A DNA stretch of 20,489 nucleotides from the IMG/VR virus record IMGVR_UViG_3300014839_000053, positions 1-20,489 of that record. One strand, written 5' to 3'. The DNA comes from a virus. This document shows, piece by piece, positions 1-7,935 of this stretch; within the stretch, counting starts at the first letter, position 1, and the number at the start of each line of letters is the position of its first letter. The notes under the pieces were generated by a model that searched no databases, was not told the origin of the DNA, and worked only from the letters and a program-made list of their open reading frames with translations. A program made the position numbers and the translations under genes.

Positions 1-117
1 GATCGCGGCAACTAGATTGTCCAACTGAGCGTTTAAATCCATGATAAATTTAGACGCCTGGTTTTGATCTGTGAAATCTGTACCGCTATTAAAATATGTT
101 CTTCCTGATTGTGCCAT
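1..117 (-). CDS. Partial structural protein, N-terminus only
   Basis: The first 39 codons of a gene that continues past the left edge of the window, beginning MAQSGRTYFNSGTDFTDQNQ. The start is supported by an AGGAG site partly formed by the TAG stop of the upstream gene. The visible part is polar and then turns into an amphipathic stretch (KFIMDLNAQLDNLVAAI) that could be a short coiled coil. It is the last visible gene of the head/tail operon, so a tail or fibre-associated role is likely by position. The sequence itself does not identify a family. Confidence 0.7.
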   Translation of the reverse strand, partial: MAQSGRTYFNSGTDFTDQNQASKFIMDLNAQLDNLVAAI

Positions 118-123
118 ACTCTC

Positions 124-873
124 CTAGTTAAGCTGGTATAGTATTGCCGTCCCGCTTATTGTCCCCGCGCTTGTCCCTATTGCTATTGATGATAAGTTTG
201 AACCGCCTACATACGAACCGGAAAAATCGCTAATTGTTATAGCCGATGTTTGATTATTATACCATGTACCTTTGCCGTTTATTATTACTGTTTTGTTATC
301 TCCGTATTTAGTCGTGAAAAAGGACTCTATGACAATGTACGTTCCAACCGACGGGTAAACCGTACTGTAATGAAGTGGCGCAATATAATTAGCTCCAGCA
401 CCTACATAACTAGCCGGGGCTCCGGCATTATAACACCCTACACTTGCCCAATTATAATTAGCACCTGTATCTCCATTGAACTGAATCTCAAAATCTCCAG
501 CCGTGGTATTCTGAATAAGATTCAGAATCATCTTATACCGGTTGCCTGGGTTAAGTCCGGTAATAAGCTGTGATGCCTGCGTTACGATCGTGGTGTTCGA
601 GATTTGAACAAGTGCCAAACCAGAAAAAAAGCTCGGGTCAAGCGCTCCTCCGGCTCCTGTTACGGGAACGGAGAAAGCCGCAGCTACCGGAGATGCTGGT
701 CTGCCGGCATTGCCTACAGAGTCCCATAAAAGATTAGCAGGCTGTACAACCCTATTATTACCATCGACCGATGCAGCTCCTGACGCAATAGCGTTAAAGT
801 TGGCATCAATCTGAGTTGTGATTACTCCTGTTGAGTTTGCGAAAACATTAGGTATTGAGATATTGACTGGCAT
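124..873 (-). CDS. Tail fibre/appendage-like structural protein, 249 aa
   Basis: The N-terminus (IPNVFANSTGVITTQIDANFNAIAS) resembles the short attachment segments of phage fibres and needles, with the common 'n.nF.ai' pattern. Residues about 85-249 are rich in Thr, Asn, Gly and aromatic residues in alternating beta-strand patterns and end in SSIAIGTSAGTISGTAILYQLN, as in jelly-roll appendage domains. It follows the hub gene directly, with an AAAGGAG site 12 bases before the ATG. In P22-type operons the gene after the hub encodes a tail needle or fibre, which fits. The fibre call rests on position and composition; no catalytic motif is visible. Confidence 0.55.
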   Translation of the reverse strand: MPVNISIPNVFANSTGVITTQIDANFNAIASGAASVDGNNRVVQPANLLWDSVGNAGRPASPVAAAFSVPVTGAGGALDPSFFSGLALVQISNTTIVTQASQLITGLNPGNRYKMILNLIQNTTAGDFEIQFNGDTGANYNWASVGCYNAGAPASYVGAGANYIAPLHYSTVYPSVGTYIVIESFFTTKYGDNKTVIINGKGTWYNNQTSAITISDFSGSYVGGSNLSSIAIGTSAGTISGTAILYQLN

Positions 874-874
874 A

Positions 875-2953
875 TTACCACTCTGCTCCTTTCTGAGCTT
901 GCAGGAAGAATGACTGTATCTGATACAGTTGACTTCCGGTTTCCATGAAATCGACGATTAGAGTTTTGCCCCTTGCACTAACTGATTTGTAACCAAGCAT
1001 ATCGTTCACAAGAGCCGAAATATATATAACCTGCGCAGAAGCATTGGTCAAAACTACCGGATTACCTGATGCGTTTGTAAAAAGAATTGACGACCCGGAG
1101 AACTGGATAGAAACATTGTCTGACGACACATTCCCTATGACGGTCATTACAACATTGATAGGAGCATTTAATCCCGTTATATTATAAAGCTCTGCTCCAA
1201 CCTTTAATGACTGCTTATCATTTACAGGAAGTCCGAAATTGTAATCTTTCGTCCTGCATTGCCTTGTCAAGACAGCGCTTGAGTTGGCATAAAAAAGCTG
1301 TACTATAGTATTTCCTACAGCTCCAAAAACATTTGTCGAGCTGGAATTTTCCTGCGCTGCACAGTAGTTAAGGTTTGCAAGACCGTAATCAACCTGGAAC
1401 CATCTATTCTCATAGTAGCAGACAAGATACTTATGGTTTGTCCCGTCAACCGGAGAAGGCGCAAGGCAAAGAATACAGTATAATAGTTTGTTATACACTC
1501 TTGCAAGGAACGCCATTGGCGTAAATCCAGTTGATATTGTAGGGTAAAACCCATCAAGGTAGTGAGATAATAGTTTGTACGACGAAGCCTGCGCAGCGTG
1601 AATGCCATAATCTCCCATCATGTAAACGAATTGCGCATAAGGAATCACCGTCTCCGGATAGAACGCCCCGATCTCGGGAAGAGTATCTGCTATCTGGAAC
1701 GTTGTCGTTCCTGTAGAAAGCATTTGAAGTCCGAATATGATATGGGTAGAATGGTCGCCGCATACATAGAGATAGTCTTGCGTACCAACCATATTGTTTA
1801 TGGTTGTAGTAAGGTCTGAATAATAATCCTGGACAGCTCCGGCCCCGTCCAATACGGTCCAATCAGTAAAGGAAGAAGGAGCGGAAAACATGATTGCTCG
1901 AGTTCCCGTTGCTATCCACACTCTCAATTTCCACACGCAAATGGCCGTCCCTGTCGCAATATTCGGAACCATCATAACGCTTGTTTGGTTTGCATAAACT
2001 ACGCTTGGAAGAACAACGCCGTCAGTTAAAGAGGTTGTGCCACCGATAAAATTCCCACCCGAAGGATTAACGGTAAGGATTCCTACCAATGATCTTGCCG
2101 TATCTATTGCAGGAAGTACTACTCCGGCAAGCGTAACGGCCTGGGTTCCTGTAACCATTGATGCTGCGCCGGCGGCGTTTATATAGAGATAACACTGGTT
2201 ATAGTTCCCCTGCGTGCAGTTGAATCCGGTCAAGTCCCAAAAGTTGTCAGTTGCAGATTTTGTGTAGTGGTTATTGCCTATGACATATTCTATAAAGTTG
2301 GCGAGCTTGACCTTCGTAAGTGTCGTTGCCTGCGCTATGTTGGCGGACATAACAGGGCTATTGTTGTTGTTAATATAGAAATATCCGTTTAAAGGGTCAA
2401 CACCGACGACCGTAGTAAAGCTCCACTGATCGACCATGGGATTAGTAAGAAGCGCCGGCATGGATATGCGGCTCACGTTCCATGATGAATCAATACGGTA
2501 CACCATCCCGCCGAGAGTAAAGACTATCCAGTAGAACACATTATTAAAATTTGCATAGAAGAAACGCTGAATTGTACAGTCGTATGCTCTCCACGTTACT
2601 CCGCCGTCTGTCACGCTATTCCCATTGATCACTGGCCATGTTGGAGGAGCGGCAGCGGAAGTCCCGCCTACAGTACAAAGATAGATGAACCCGTTAGGGG
2701 TCGCGGGACTAACAATTTGATTTACGACATACGGGGTAAGGTTTGCTCTTGAGGTCTCTCCGGCCCCGATAGTAGCAAGCGCGGAAGAATAGGCTGGTAC
2801 GGCATAAAGGGCATTGCCGACCGGCATGAAGTTAATACAAATAGCAAGCTCATCAGATTCAAGGTCAACGCCCTGCTCTGCCGAGTTCCACGTTCGGAAA
2901 CTCGTCATTTCGGTGCTGAAAGGTGCTAGTCCTTTTGAAACCTGGGTGGGCAT
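875..2953 (-). CDS. Large tail hub / DNA-stabilisation protein, P22 gp10-like, 692 aa
   Basis: Probably the beta-propeller-like hub that plugs the head-tail channel below the adaptor. Typical patterns are an N-terminal 'pFsteMTSFRTWNS...EsDELAicINFMPvGNALYAVPAY', a middle 'RVWIATGTRAIMFSAPSSFTDWTVLDGAGAVQDYYSDL', then 'YLYVCGDHSTHIIF' and 'VYMMGDYGIHAA...HYLDGF'. P22 gp10 is about 470 aa; the extra length comes largely from two inserted modules. Residues about 70-124 (GGTSAAAPPTWP, SVTDGGVTW) match a segment of the adaptor gene. Residues about 220-322 (YTKSATDNFWDL, FIGGTTSLTDG) match the 188-aa protein at 5715-6281. The ATG overlaps the adaptor's TAA stop (TAATG). The hub role is inferred; the module sharing is seen directly. 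Confidence 0.65.
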   Translation of the reverse strand: MPTQVSKGLAPFSTEMTSFRTWNSAEQGVDLESDELAICINFMPVGNALYAVPAYSSALATIGAGETSRANLTPYVVNQIVSPATPNGFIYLCTVGGTSAAAPPTWPVINGNSVTDGGVTWRAYDCTIQRFFYANFNNVFYWIVFTLGGMVYRIDSSWNVSRISMPALLTNPMVDQWSFTTVVGVDPLNGYFYINNNNSPVMSANIAQATTLTKVKLANFIEYVIGNNHYTKSATDNFWDLTGFNCTQGNYNQCYLYINAAGAASMVTGTQAVTLAGVVLPAIDTARSLVGILTVNPSGGNFIGGTTSLTDGVVLPSVVYANQTSVMMVPNIATGTAICVWKLRVWIATGTRAIMFSAPSSFTDWTVLDGAGAVQDYYSDLTTTINNMVGTQDYLYVCGDHSTHIIFGLQMLSTGTTTFQIADTLPEIGAFYPETVIPYAQFVYMMGDYGIHAAQASSYKLLSHYLDGFYPTISTGFTPMAFLARVYNKLLYCILCLAPSPVDGTNHKYLVCYYENRWFQVDYGLANLNYCAAQENSSSTNVFGAVGNTIVQLFYANSSAVLTRQCRTKDYNFGLPVNDKQSLKVGAELYNITGLNAPINVVMTVIGNVSSDNVSIQFSGSSILFTNASGNPVVLTNASAQVIYISALVNDMLGYKSVSARGKTLIVDFMETGSQLYQIQSFFLQAQKGAEW

Positions 2954-3765
2954 TAGTATCCTTTCAATCTGCGCTGGATTCCGTTGGCGAGCGTCCTGCC
3001 TCTCATATTGAAATACCCGTTCATAAAGGCATTGGCATCATCCCATCTCTGGTCCTTTATCTTTGCTAGATATGCCATGTAGAACTGCACACATTCGTTA
3101 TAGGGCGATAGAACCTCCAGGTCAGGGTCGGTAAGATTTACCAACGGAGCAGGGTCGAGAATTATATCCAAGTCCATTATGTATGCAATGGACGGAGATT
3201 GCGCGATATAGAGTATCTGGTTATTTTGAGACCACATTGACGGCATACCGGGGACGTTATAGACAACGGACCCCTGCCGGGAGAATTGCGAATATGGCAA
3301 ATAATTAAGCGGAAGCCTTTGCGTACCGCTGTACCACATATACACATCGAGACATCCAAGAGCCGTTCTTCCGGTTACGATTCCCGTTAAGGGATATTGA
3401 TAGACATAGCCCTGAATCGCGGTCCATGTAACCCCGCCGTCTGTTACAGTCCCGCCATTTGTTGTAGGCCATGCCGGTTGATTTGCGCCGGACGTTCCGG
3501 CGATAGAGCAGCAATAATAAAATCCATTGTACGGATTGAGCGCAACCCTATCGTTCAGATTAAAGGCTGTTAATTTAACCCATGATAGTTGCGGATAAAC
3601 TTTGACGGCAGTGGCCAACTGACGAGTGCAGCCAGTTTCCGCTGCCGTCATAGATCGTGCTTTATTGCAGTACCTAATCAGCTCTGCGGTTGTCCAATAC
3701 TTATTCGTCGCATCGTGGAGTAGGTTCTGACAATCCGACAAGTAATCGGAAAGCAATGTTGACAT
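2953..3765 (-). CDS. Head-tail adaptor (connector), 270 aa, with inserted module
   Basis: The N-terminus STLLSDYLSDCQNLLHDATNKYWTTAELIRYCNKARSMTAAETGCTRQL is a helical bundle start typical of short-tailed phage adaptor/tail-accessory proteins that bind the portal, the P22 gp4-type position. The C-terminus (SPYNECVQFYMAYLAKIKDQRWDDANAFMNGYFNMRGRTL) is again helical, as expected for such connectors. Between them, residues about 61-118 carry a separate aromatic module (NGFYYCCSIAGTSGANQPAWP, GGTVTDGGVTW) that recurs in the hub gene downstream. The gene starts after a GGAGGG site close to its ATG and its stop overlaps the hub ATG. Adaptor assignment is by pattern and gene order. Confidence 0.6.
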   Translation of the reverse strand: MSTLLSDYLSDCQNLLHDATNKYWTTAELIRYCNKARSMTAAETGCTRQLATAVKVYPQLSWVKLTAFNLNDRVALNPYNGFYYCCSIAGTSGANQPAWPTTNGGTVTDGGVTWTAIQGYVYQYPLTGIVTGRTALGCLDVYMWYSGTQRLPLNYLPYSQFSRQGSVVYNVPGMPSMWSQNNQILYIAQSPSIAYIMDLDIILDPAPLVNLTDPDLEVLSPYNECVQFYMAYLAKIKDQRWDDANAFMNGYFNMRGRTLANGIQRRLKGY

Positions 3766-3780
3766 GGACCCTCCACGTTG

Positions 3781-4212
3781 CTAAGTAGTGAGTGATGCTA
3801 CCTGCTTTTGCAGATCAGCGATTTCCTGGGTCTGCTTTGCAAGTAGCTCGTTTGCTGTGGCAAGCGCCGTGACGTTGTTACCGAGTTCGGTCTCAACTGC
3901 ATCGAGCTTGCCCTGACATTCCTCCAGAGCGATTTTAAGGGCATCGGCCTCGTCCGCCACTTCTTGCGGCACCATTTGAATAAGGGCGAAGTCGAAATTA
4001 TCCATATACTGCTTTCCGTTCGTGGTATTCCAGCCATGCCTGCGGTATGCAGCTGCGATCACAACGGGGTCGGTAACTCCATACGCAAACATGAAAACGG
4101 CAGCGTCAAGGGGAACCGTTACCTTTTGATTAGGTAAAAAGTCCCATGACATGCCGTCATACCCATCGGATATAGTTATATCGTTATTGTTCGTAACAAC
4201 GACGCTGTGCAT
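3781..4212 (-). CDS. Coiled-coil virion-associated protein, 143 aa, unknown function
   Basis: Two parts are visible. Residues 1-80 are a compact mixed domain with DGYDGMSWDFLPNQKVTVPLDAAVFMFAYG and AAAYRRHGWNTTNGKQYMDNF. Residues about 85-143 form a long heptad-patterned helix (ALKIALEECQGKLDAVETEL ... LAKQTQEIADLQKQVASL), which predicts a coiled coil. An AAGGAG site lies 7-8 bases before the ATG. It sits between the decoration-like gene and the adaptor gene, so it is probably a minor head or head-tail junction protein. I do not recognise the family. Confidence 0.7.
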   Translation of the reverse strand: MHSVVVTNNNDITISDGYDGMSWDFLPNQKVTVPLDAAVFMFAYGVTDPVVIAAAYRRHGWNTTNGKQYMDNFDFALIQMVPQEVADEADALKIALEECQGKLDAVETELGNNVTALATANELLAKQTQEIADLQKQVASLTT

Positions 4213-4233
4213 TGTTTATCTCCTTTTATGAGA

Positions 4234-4665
4234 TTATCGGTCGCTCAACCTAATGAGCACCTTGGTTTGAGTTACCGTACCTGACACGTCGCCAATGGCC
4301 AGACCTACGGACTTGCCTGCCGCCGGAGTTCCAGCTGCGCCAGAACCATTGCCGCCGCCGTTGGTTACGATCAATGCTCCCGGTGTCGTATAAGTTGCCG
4401 ATGCTACGTTCACATCAGCAATGCCGGCAATCTGAATCCTGCCAATCCCGCCGGTTGCAATGCCACCCGGCTCGCAGCATACGCCGAGAATGGCTATGCT
4501 ATCGGCTTGCGACTGCTTGCCGACAAGATAAGGCTGACCGGCAACTTCGGTAGCGCCTGTAATGGTAACAATGTCGCCATAGTTGATCGCGCCGGAAGCG
4601 ATAATGTTCATAGTCATTCCGTCGTCGATAGTTGTTTTCTGTCCTACAATGTTCTTGAATTGCAT
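4234..4665 (-). CDS. Capsid decoration (cement)-like protein, 143 aa
   Basis: A small Gly/Ala/Thr/Ile-rich beta protein immediately downstream of the coat gene. The run ASGAINYGDIVTITGATEVA, then SIAILGVCCEPGGIATGGIGRIQIAGIADV and AAGKSVGLAIGDV, resembles phage capsid-cement/decoration proteins of the DUF2190 type, in which 'GD.V.....GVA...' is followed by a turn-rich beta barrel. An AAGGAGG site precedes the ATG. Position beside the coat gene and size support a role in stabilising the shell. The family match is from pattern memory only. Confidence 0.5.
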   Translation of the reverse strand: MQFKNIVGQKTTIDDGMTMNIIASGAINYGDIVTITGATEVAGQPYLVGKQSQADSIAILGVCCEPGGIATGGIGRIQIAGIADVNVASATYTTPGALIVTNGGGNGSGAAGTPAAGKSVGLAIGDVSGTVTQTKVLIRLSDR

Positions 4666-4677
4666 TGTCAGTCCTCC

Positions 4678-5691
4678 TTAGATGTTCTCGTAGTTCAGAC
4701 CGCGAATCTGCGAGTTTGCCTTTGGCTTGACACCGACCAGTTCAGCAACCGTTACGACGGCGCCGACGTAGCCAAGCTGCATATTCGGGATAGTTGACTG
4801 GAATCCCGTAAATGCCATTGCCGCTGCCTCATGGATATGGAGAGACAGGTAGTTTGAATTGACCAGATAGCAGTAGCCTTCCGGACAATAGGGGTCGCCG
4901 TAAATAGGAACGCCGGCAACCATAAGAGCCCTGAACCCTGACTCGACACCGCCGAGAGAGAATCCGGACCTTACATCATATCGCTCCTGCGAGAGGAAGT
5001 CCTCTGCTAGACGCGTCCATGTGCCGAAGCCCATGAGACCGAATGTCGGAGCCTCACCGCACGCCTTGACGAGCTGGTTGATATAGACCAGCAGGAGAGC
5101 ACGCGTCGGGTTTACCGTCGGGGAGTTCGCTGTATATGACGACTTCCAGAATGTGTTGCTTGACCTGGCGATATTCGCATAGGTCCCTACGTTGGTTGAA
5201 TCGTCAATATATGCCGGCAAGCCGATGAAGGCCGACGTATTTGATGTGTTGTTATAGAGAGCGGTCGCCCATGCGTCCTTGGCAACGGCCTCCACGTCGT
5301 TCATTCTTGCTTCGATTAGAGGGATAACATCATGCCCGAGCTGGACAATGCCCTCCATTCCCAAAAACGGGACAGGGATAATGCTGAGTTTCAGGTCATA
5401 CTGCGCGTCGAGAGCGCCGGTAAGAACTGCCGGTTGTGAGAATGCTCCCGAGTAGTCCGACCACTGATGGTTCACGAATGACGAACCCTGAACCGGCTGG
5501 TTGATTGAATCAATACCACCGGAAGCAGTGTTGGCATTGGCGAGAACAGAAGCTACCAATGGGCAGGACTTGTACAACTGTACGATCATCTTGGGTATAA
5601 ATCCGCGTCTGGTAACTGCCGTCAATTCGGTCTGTACGTTGCCAGCTCCAGGAATTACACCTGTGCCGAGAGTTGTTACATAAGCTGCCAT
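4678..5691 (-). CDS. Major capsid protein, HK97-fold type, 337 aa
   Basis: Forms the icosahedral shell. The sequence reads as an HK97-fold coat protein: N-terminal arm, then a long 'spine' helix region (LGHDVIPLIEARMNDVEAVAKDAWATALYNN), a loop naming a target strand (FIGLPAYIDDSTNVGTYANIARSSNTFWKS), and a C-terminal axial domain (YLVNSNYLSLHIHEAAAMAFTGFQS ... GYVGAVVTVAELVGVKPKANSQIRGL). That ending is typical of podovirus-type coat proteins of about 330-350 aa. AAAGGAG precedes the ATG. It lies downstream of a scaffold candidate and portal, upstream of the decoration-like gene, the usual head-gene order. No protease domain or long propeptide is evident. Confidence 0.85.
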   Translation of the reverse strand: MAAYVTTLGTGVIPGAGNVQTELTAVTRRGFIPKMIVQLYKSCPLVASVLANANTASGGIDSINQPVQGSSFVNHQWSDYSGAFSQPAVLTGALDAQYDLKLSIIPVPFLGMEGIVQLGHDVIPLIEARMNDVEAVAKDAWATALYNNTSNTSAFIGLPAYIDDSTNVGTYANIARSSNTFWKSSYTANSPTVNPTRALLLVYINQLVKACGEAPTFGLMGFGTWTRLAEDFLSQERYDVRSGFSLGGVESGFRALMVAGVPIYGDPYCPEGYCYLVNSNYLSLHIHEAAAMAFTGFQSTIPNMQLGYVGAVVTVAELVGVKPKANSQIRGLNYENI

Positions 5692-5714
5692 ACTGTTTCT
5701 CCTTTCTTTTTAAT

Positions 5715-6281
5715 TTAGGTTAATAGTGAAAAATATCCAGGGAATGTCATGTCATAGAACACGGCATTAGGAACTACCGTGCCGTCGCTCAATGACGTTG
5801 TGCCGCCAACAAAGTTTCCTGTCCCTGTAGGGTTGATTGTTAAATACGCTATAACGCAATATGCTACGTTAGGCGTAGGCATGACAATGCCAGCCTGCGA
5901 AGATGCCTGAGTTCCAGCAGCAAACTGAGCTGCGCCGGAAGCATCCATCATAAGCCAAATTCCATTCCAGTTTCCGTTTGTCACATTGCATGTCGTGTCC
6001 AGCGTCCAGAAGTTATCTGCGGCCGCCTTGGTGTATGCTTTTCCCTTAATGGTATATTGCACCGCGTTTACGGTCTTTGCCTTTTGCGTCGTTGTAGCGA
6101 TAGCGGAGCCGGCCACGGAGAAGCACATAGAGTTAAGCGCCTGCATGATCGTGTTGAAGAGCTGCCCCATTTGGATAGAGTGGGCTGCCGGTGAATTGTC
6201 ATTCACTCTGCCAAGATTCGCCGTTGATTCTAGGGGCGGCTGGTAAATTGTTACAGGCAATACTGGTTGGACGTATGCCAT
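5715..6281 (-). CDS. Virion protein between scaffold and coat, 188 aa, carries hub-shared module
   Basis: Residues 1-70 include a proline-rich start and a helix (AAHSIQMGQLFNTIMQALNSM). Residues about 74-176 form a module (QYTIKGKAYTKAAADNFWTL ... GNWNGIWLMMDASGAAQFAAGTQA ... AYLTINPTGTGNFVGGTTSLSDGTVVPNAVF) that aligns end to end with residues about 220-322 of the 692-aa hub encoded 3 kb downstream. The helix could anchor it to the capsid or oligomerise it and the module could be displayed, but this is inference. AAGGAGG lies 5 bases before the ATG. I do not know a named family for the module. Confidence 0.7.
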   Translation of the reverse strand: MAYVQPVLPVTIYQPPLESTANLGRVNDNSPAAHSIQMGQLFNTIMQALNSMCFSVAGSAIATTTQKAKTVNAVQYTIKGKAYTKAAADNFWTLDTTCNVTNGNWNGIWLMMDASGAAQFAAGTQASSQAGIVMPTPNVAYCVIAYLTINPTGTGNFVGGTTSLSDGTVVPNAVFYDMTFPGYFSLLT

Positions 6282-6290
6282 AGGACCTCC

Positions 6291-6788
6291 TTATCTGCGA
6301 CCTCTGAGTTCATCGACGGCCGCGTGTGCTTCGTTCCTTGCCCATTCAGTTGGATTTTCAAGTAGAGCTTTTTCAGTAGGCATCTTCAACTGAACATACG
6401 AACTGCCATCAACCGTTGGAGTTGCTACCCTGCTGTTCATCTGCATTACTTCGGCTGCAGTCTTATGATCGCCTATTTTCTTCTCGATCATAATTTTCTC
6501 AACCTTCTCAATCCCCGCATCGTCAAGGCCAAATTCCCTCTTGACGGATTCGCGCTGCTTGTTTATTCCGGCAAGAATGGCATCTTTTTCGTTTTGGGCT
6601 TTGAGAGCTGCAAGTTCCTTCTCCAATGGCGCTACTCGTTCCATGACTCGGGCTTCGGCATCGACCTCTGGTATGGGCAGATTAGGCTCAACTTCCTTAA
6701 CAAGTTTCAGCTGCCTGTCCCTTGTTTTCGGATTGCCCAGTGTTTTTCTGAACATCTTAACTAATTCTTCATCGGTTCCGTCAGCCAT
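6291..6788 (-). CDS. Head scaffolding protein candidate, 165 aa
   Basis: A highly charged, helix-rich protein: residues about 40-75 form a coiled coil (DAEARVMERVAPLEKELAALKAQNEKDAI), followed by KREFGLDDAGIEKVEKIMIEKKIGD and a basic C-terminus (AVDELRGRR). Internal scaffolds of tailed phages share this profile: acidic/basic coiled coil, basic C-terminal coat-binding tail, no cysteine, located just upstream of the coat gene. The length (165 aa) is short but within the range of known scaffolds. Its start follows AGGAGG. The alternative scaffold candidate is the 125-aa protein at 7936-8313. Confidence 0.55.
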   Translation of the reverse strand: MADGTDEELVKMFRKTLGNPKTRDRQLKLVKEVEPNLPIPEVDAEARVMERVAPLEKELAALKAQNEKDAILAGINKQRESVKREFGLDDAGIEKVEKIMIEKKIGDHKTAAEVMQMNSRVATPTVDGSSYVQLKMPTEKALLENPTEWARNEAHAAVDELRGRR

Positions 6789-6800
6789 GACGAACCTCCT

Positions 6801-6968
6801 TTATTTGGGTTTTTTGATTGCCAGCGCATCGCGCTTCTTGATATCTTTGCCTCCAGCCATTGCCGCGATCTCGGGGATTTCGGGTGGCTTTCCTGTTACT
6901 TTCGAGCTGTTGTTCCTCTTGAATCCTACTGCGTTCACTCTCGGGAAAAATAATTCTTTGCCTGCCAT
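6801..6968 (-). CDS. Small basic head-operon protein, 55 aa
   Basis: Translates as MAGKELFFPRVNAVGFKRNN and onward to a Lys-rich end (KDIKKRDALAIKKPK), ending in TAA that leads straight into the ribosome site of the scaffold candidate. An AAGGAG site lies 6-7 bases before the ATG. It is basic and Pro/Ile-punctuated (GKPPEIPEIAAMAGG), with no predicted membrane segment. It fills what would otherwise be a gap in a tightly packed operon, so it is very likely real. A minor capsid or assembly role is possible; the family is unknown. Confidence 0.75.
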   Translation of the reverse strand: MAGKELFFPRVNAVGFKRNNSSKVTGKPPEIPEIAAMAGGKDIKKRDALAIKKPK

Positions 6969-6983
6969 AGCTGTCTCCTTTCT

Positions 6984-7238
6984 TTATTCGTGTTTTGCTT
7001 TTGACATTATGCTCGCCGCACCCATTACGGCCATAAGTATAGGGTTGTTATTCTCTGTGTCCTTTGGCTTTACCGTACTTCTGTCGACCGCATTGAATCC
7101 CGGCCACTTGTCCTTTGCCGGTTTAAGCCCGACCCTGAACTGGTTGTCCATTTGCGTACGGACCACAACATCGGCCTTCTGTACCGCATCCGTACCTTGT
7201 TCACATACATGATCGAACATGCAAACTTTTTTCTTCAT
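6984..7238 (-). CDS. Small unknown head-operon protein, 84 aa
   Basis: Begins MKKKVCMFDHVCEQGTDAVQ. The start is set by an AAAGGAG site 6 bases upstream and by the TAATG overlap with the stop of the 227-aa gene; the reading frame is open further upstream but lacks such a site. The middle (RVGLKPAKDKWPGFNAVDRSTVKPKD) is polar and the end (NNNPILMAVMGAASIMSKAKHE) is a short amphipathic helix. Two cysteines lie near the start. Family and function are not recognised; co-transcription with head genes suggests virion assembly. Confidence 0.75.
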   Translation of the reverse strand: MKKKVCMFDHVCEQGTDAVQKADVVVRTQMDNQFRVGLKPAKDKWPGFNAVDRSTVKPKDTENNNPILMAVMGAASIMSKAKHE

Positions 7239-7921
7239 TACAAACTCCTTTCCACAAAACCAAGCTGGTATGAAGCTGCCGGGCTTGTAGTGGCCATTGA
7301 GGGACCCCAAGTATAGAGAGCCCAAAAGAATCCAGGCCAAATGATCACTGGCGGCGCTGCGAACATCTGCGCTATTGAGTTTGTTCCGCTGTCCTGCGAT
7401 TGAGATATCCCCTGCTCTACGGAGCCGAAATTCAGGGTGTACATATCGCCTACTACCGGAATTGCGTTCCTGAAAATGCCCTTGCCAAGAAATCTTACGT
7501 TCGCTCCTGCGGCCGCTGCTGTTATGGCCCCGAAGTAGATTACTGCAGCCGAAGCTGTGAACGTCGCAAGTGACATGTCAGGACGGTTAACAACGGCTGC
7601 TACGGTCCCGCCGGAAGTATATCTGTTCGTTGTATCGCCGTACATCGCCCAACGCCATGATGTTAAAGAGGCTCCGCCTACCGTCATAAAGAGTGTAAGG
7701 AAGTCGAGATATATCTTGTTCGTGCCGTTATTGAAAATCGTCATTGTCGGAGTGGTAGCAACGTAGCCGGTCTGAGTTACCCCGCCGGTGTTTATACCAG
7801 TTCCGTCTGCCGAATTTGTTGAATCAGACGTCACGAAGTACGTTCCCTCATCAGCGAACACATGGGACTTTAACCACAACTGCTGCGTAACTACAGCTGT
7901 TCTGCTGAGTGCCTGTACCAT
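7238..7921 (-). CDS. Structural protein, 227 aa, beta-rich
   Basis: A low-charge, Thr/Gly/Ala/aromatic-rich protein with alternating strand patterns through its length (e.g. TPTMTIFNNGTNKIYLDFLTLFM, AAVIYFGAITAAAAGANVRFLG, PPVIIWPGFFWALYTWGPS, ASYQLGFVERSL). This composition is typical of phage virion surface or minor head proteins rather than enzymes. It has an AAAGGAGG site 5 bases before the ATG and sits between the portal-proximal genes and the scaffold candidate. It may be a minor head protein; no known family is recognised with confidence. Confidence 0.7.
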   Translation of the reverse strand: MVQALSRTAVVTQQLWLKSHVFADEGTYFVTSDSTNSADGTGINTGGVTQTGYVATTPTMTIFNNGTNKIYLDFLTLFMTVGGASLTSWRWAMYGDTTNRYTSGGTVAAVVNRPDMSLATFTASAAVIYFGAITAAAAGANVRFLGKGIFRNAIPVVGDMYTLNFGSVEQGISQSQDSGTNSIAQMFAAPPVIIWPGFFWALYTWGPSMATTSPAASYQLGFVERSL

Positions 7922-7935
7922 TTATCCTCCTTTCC

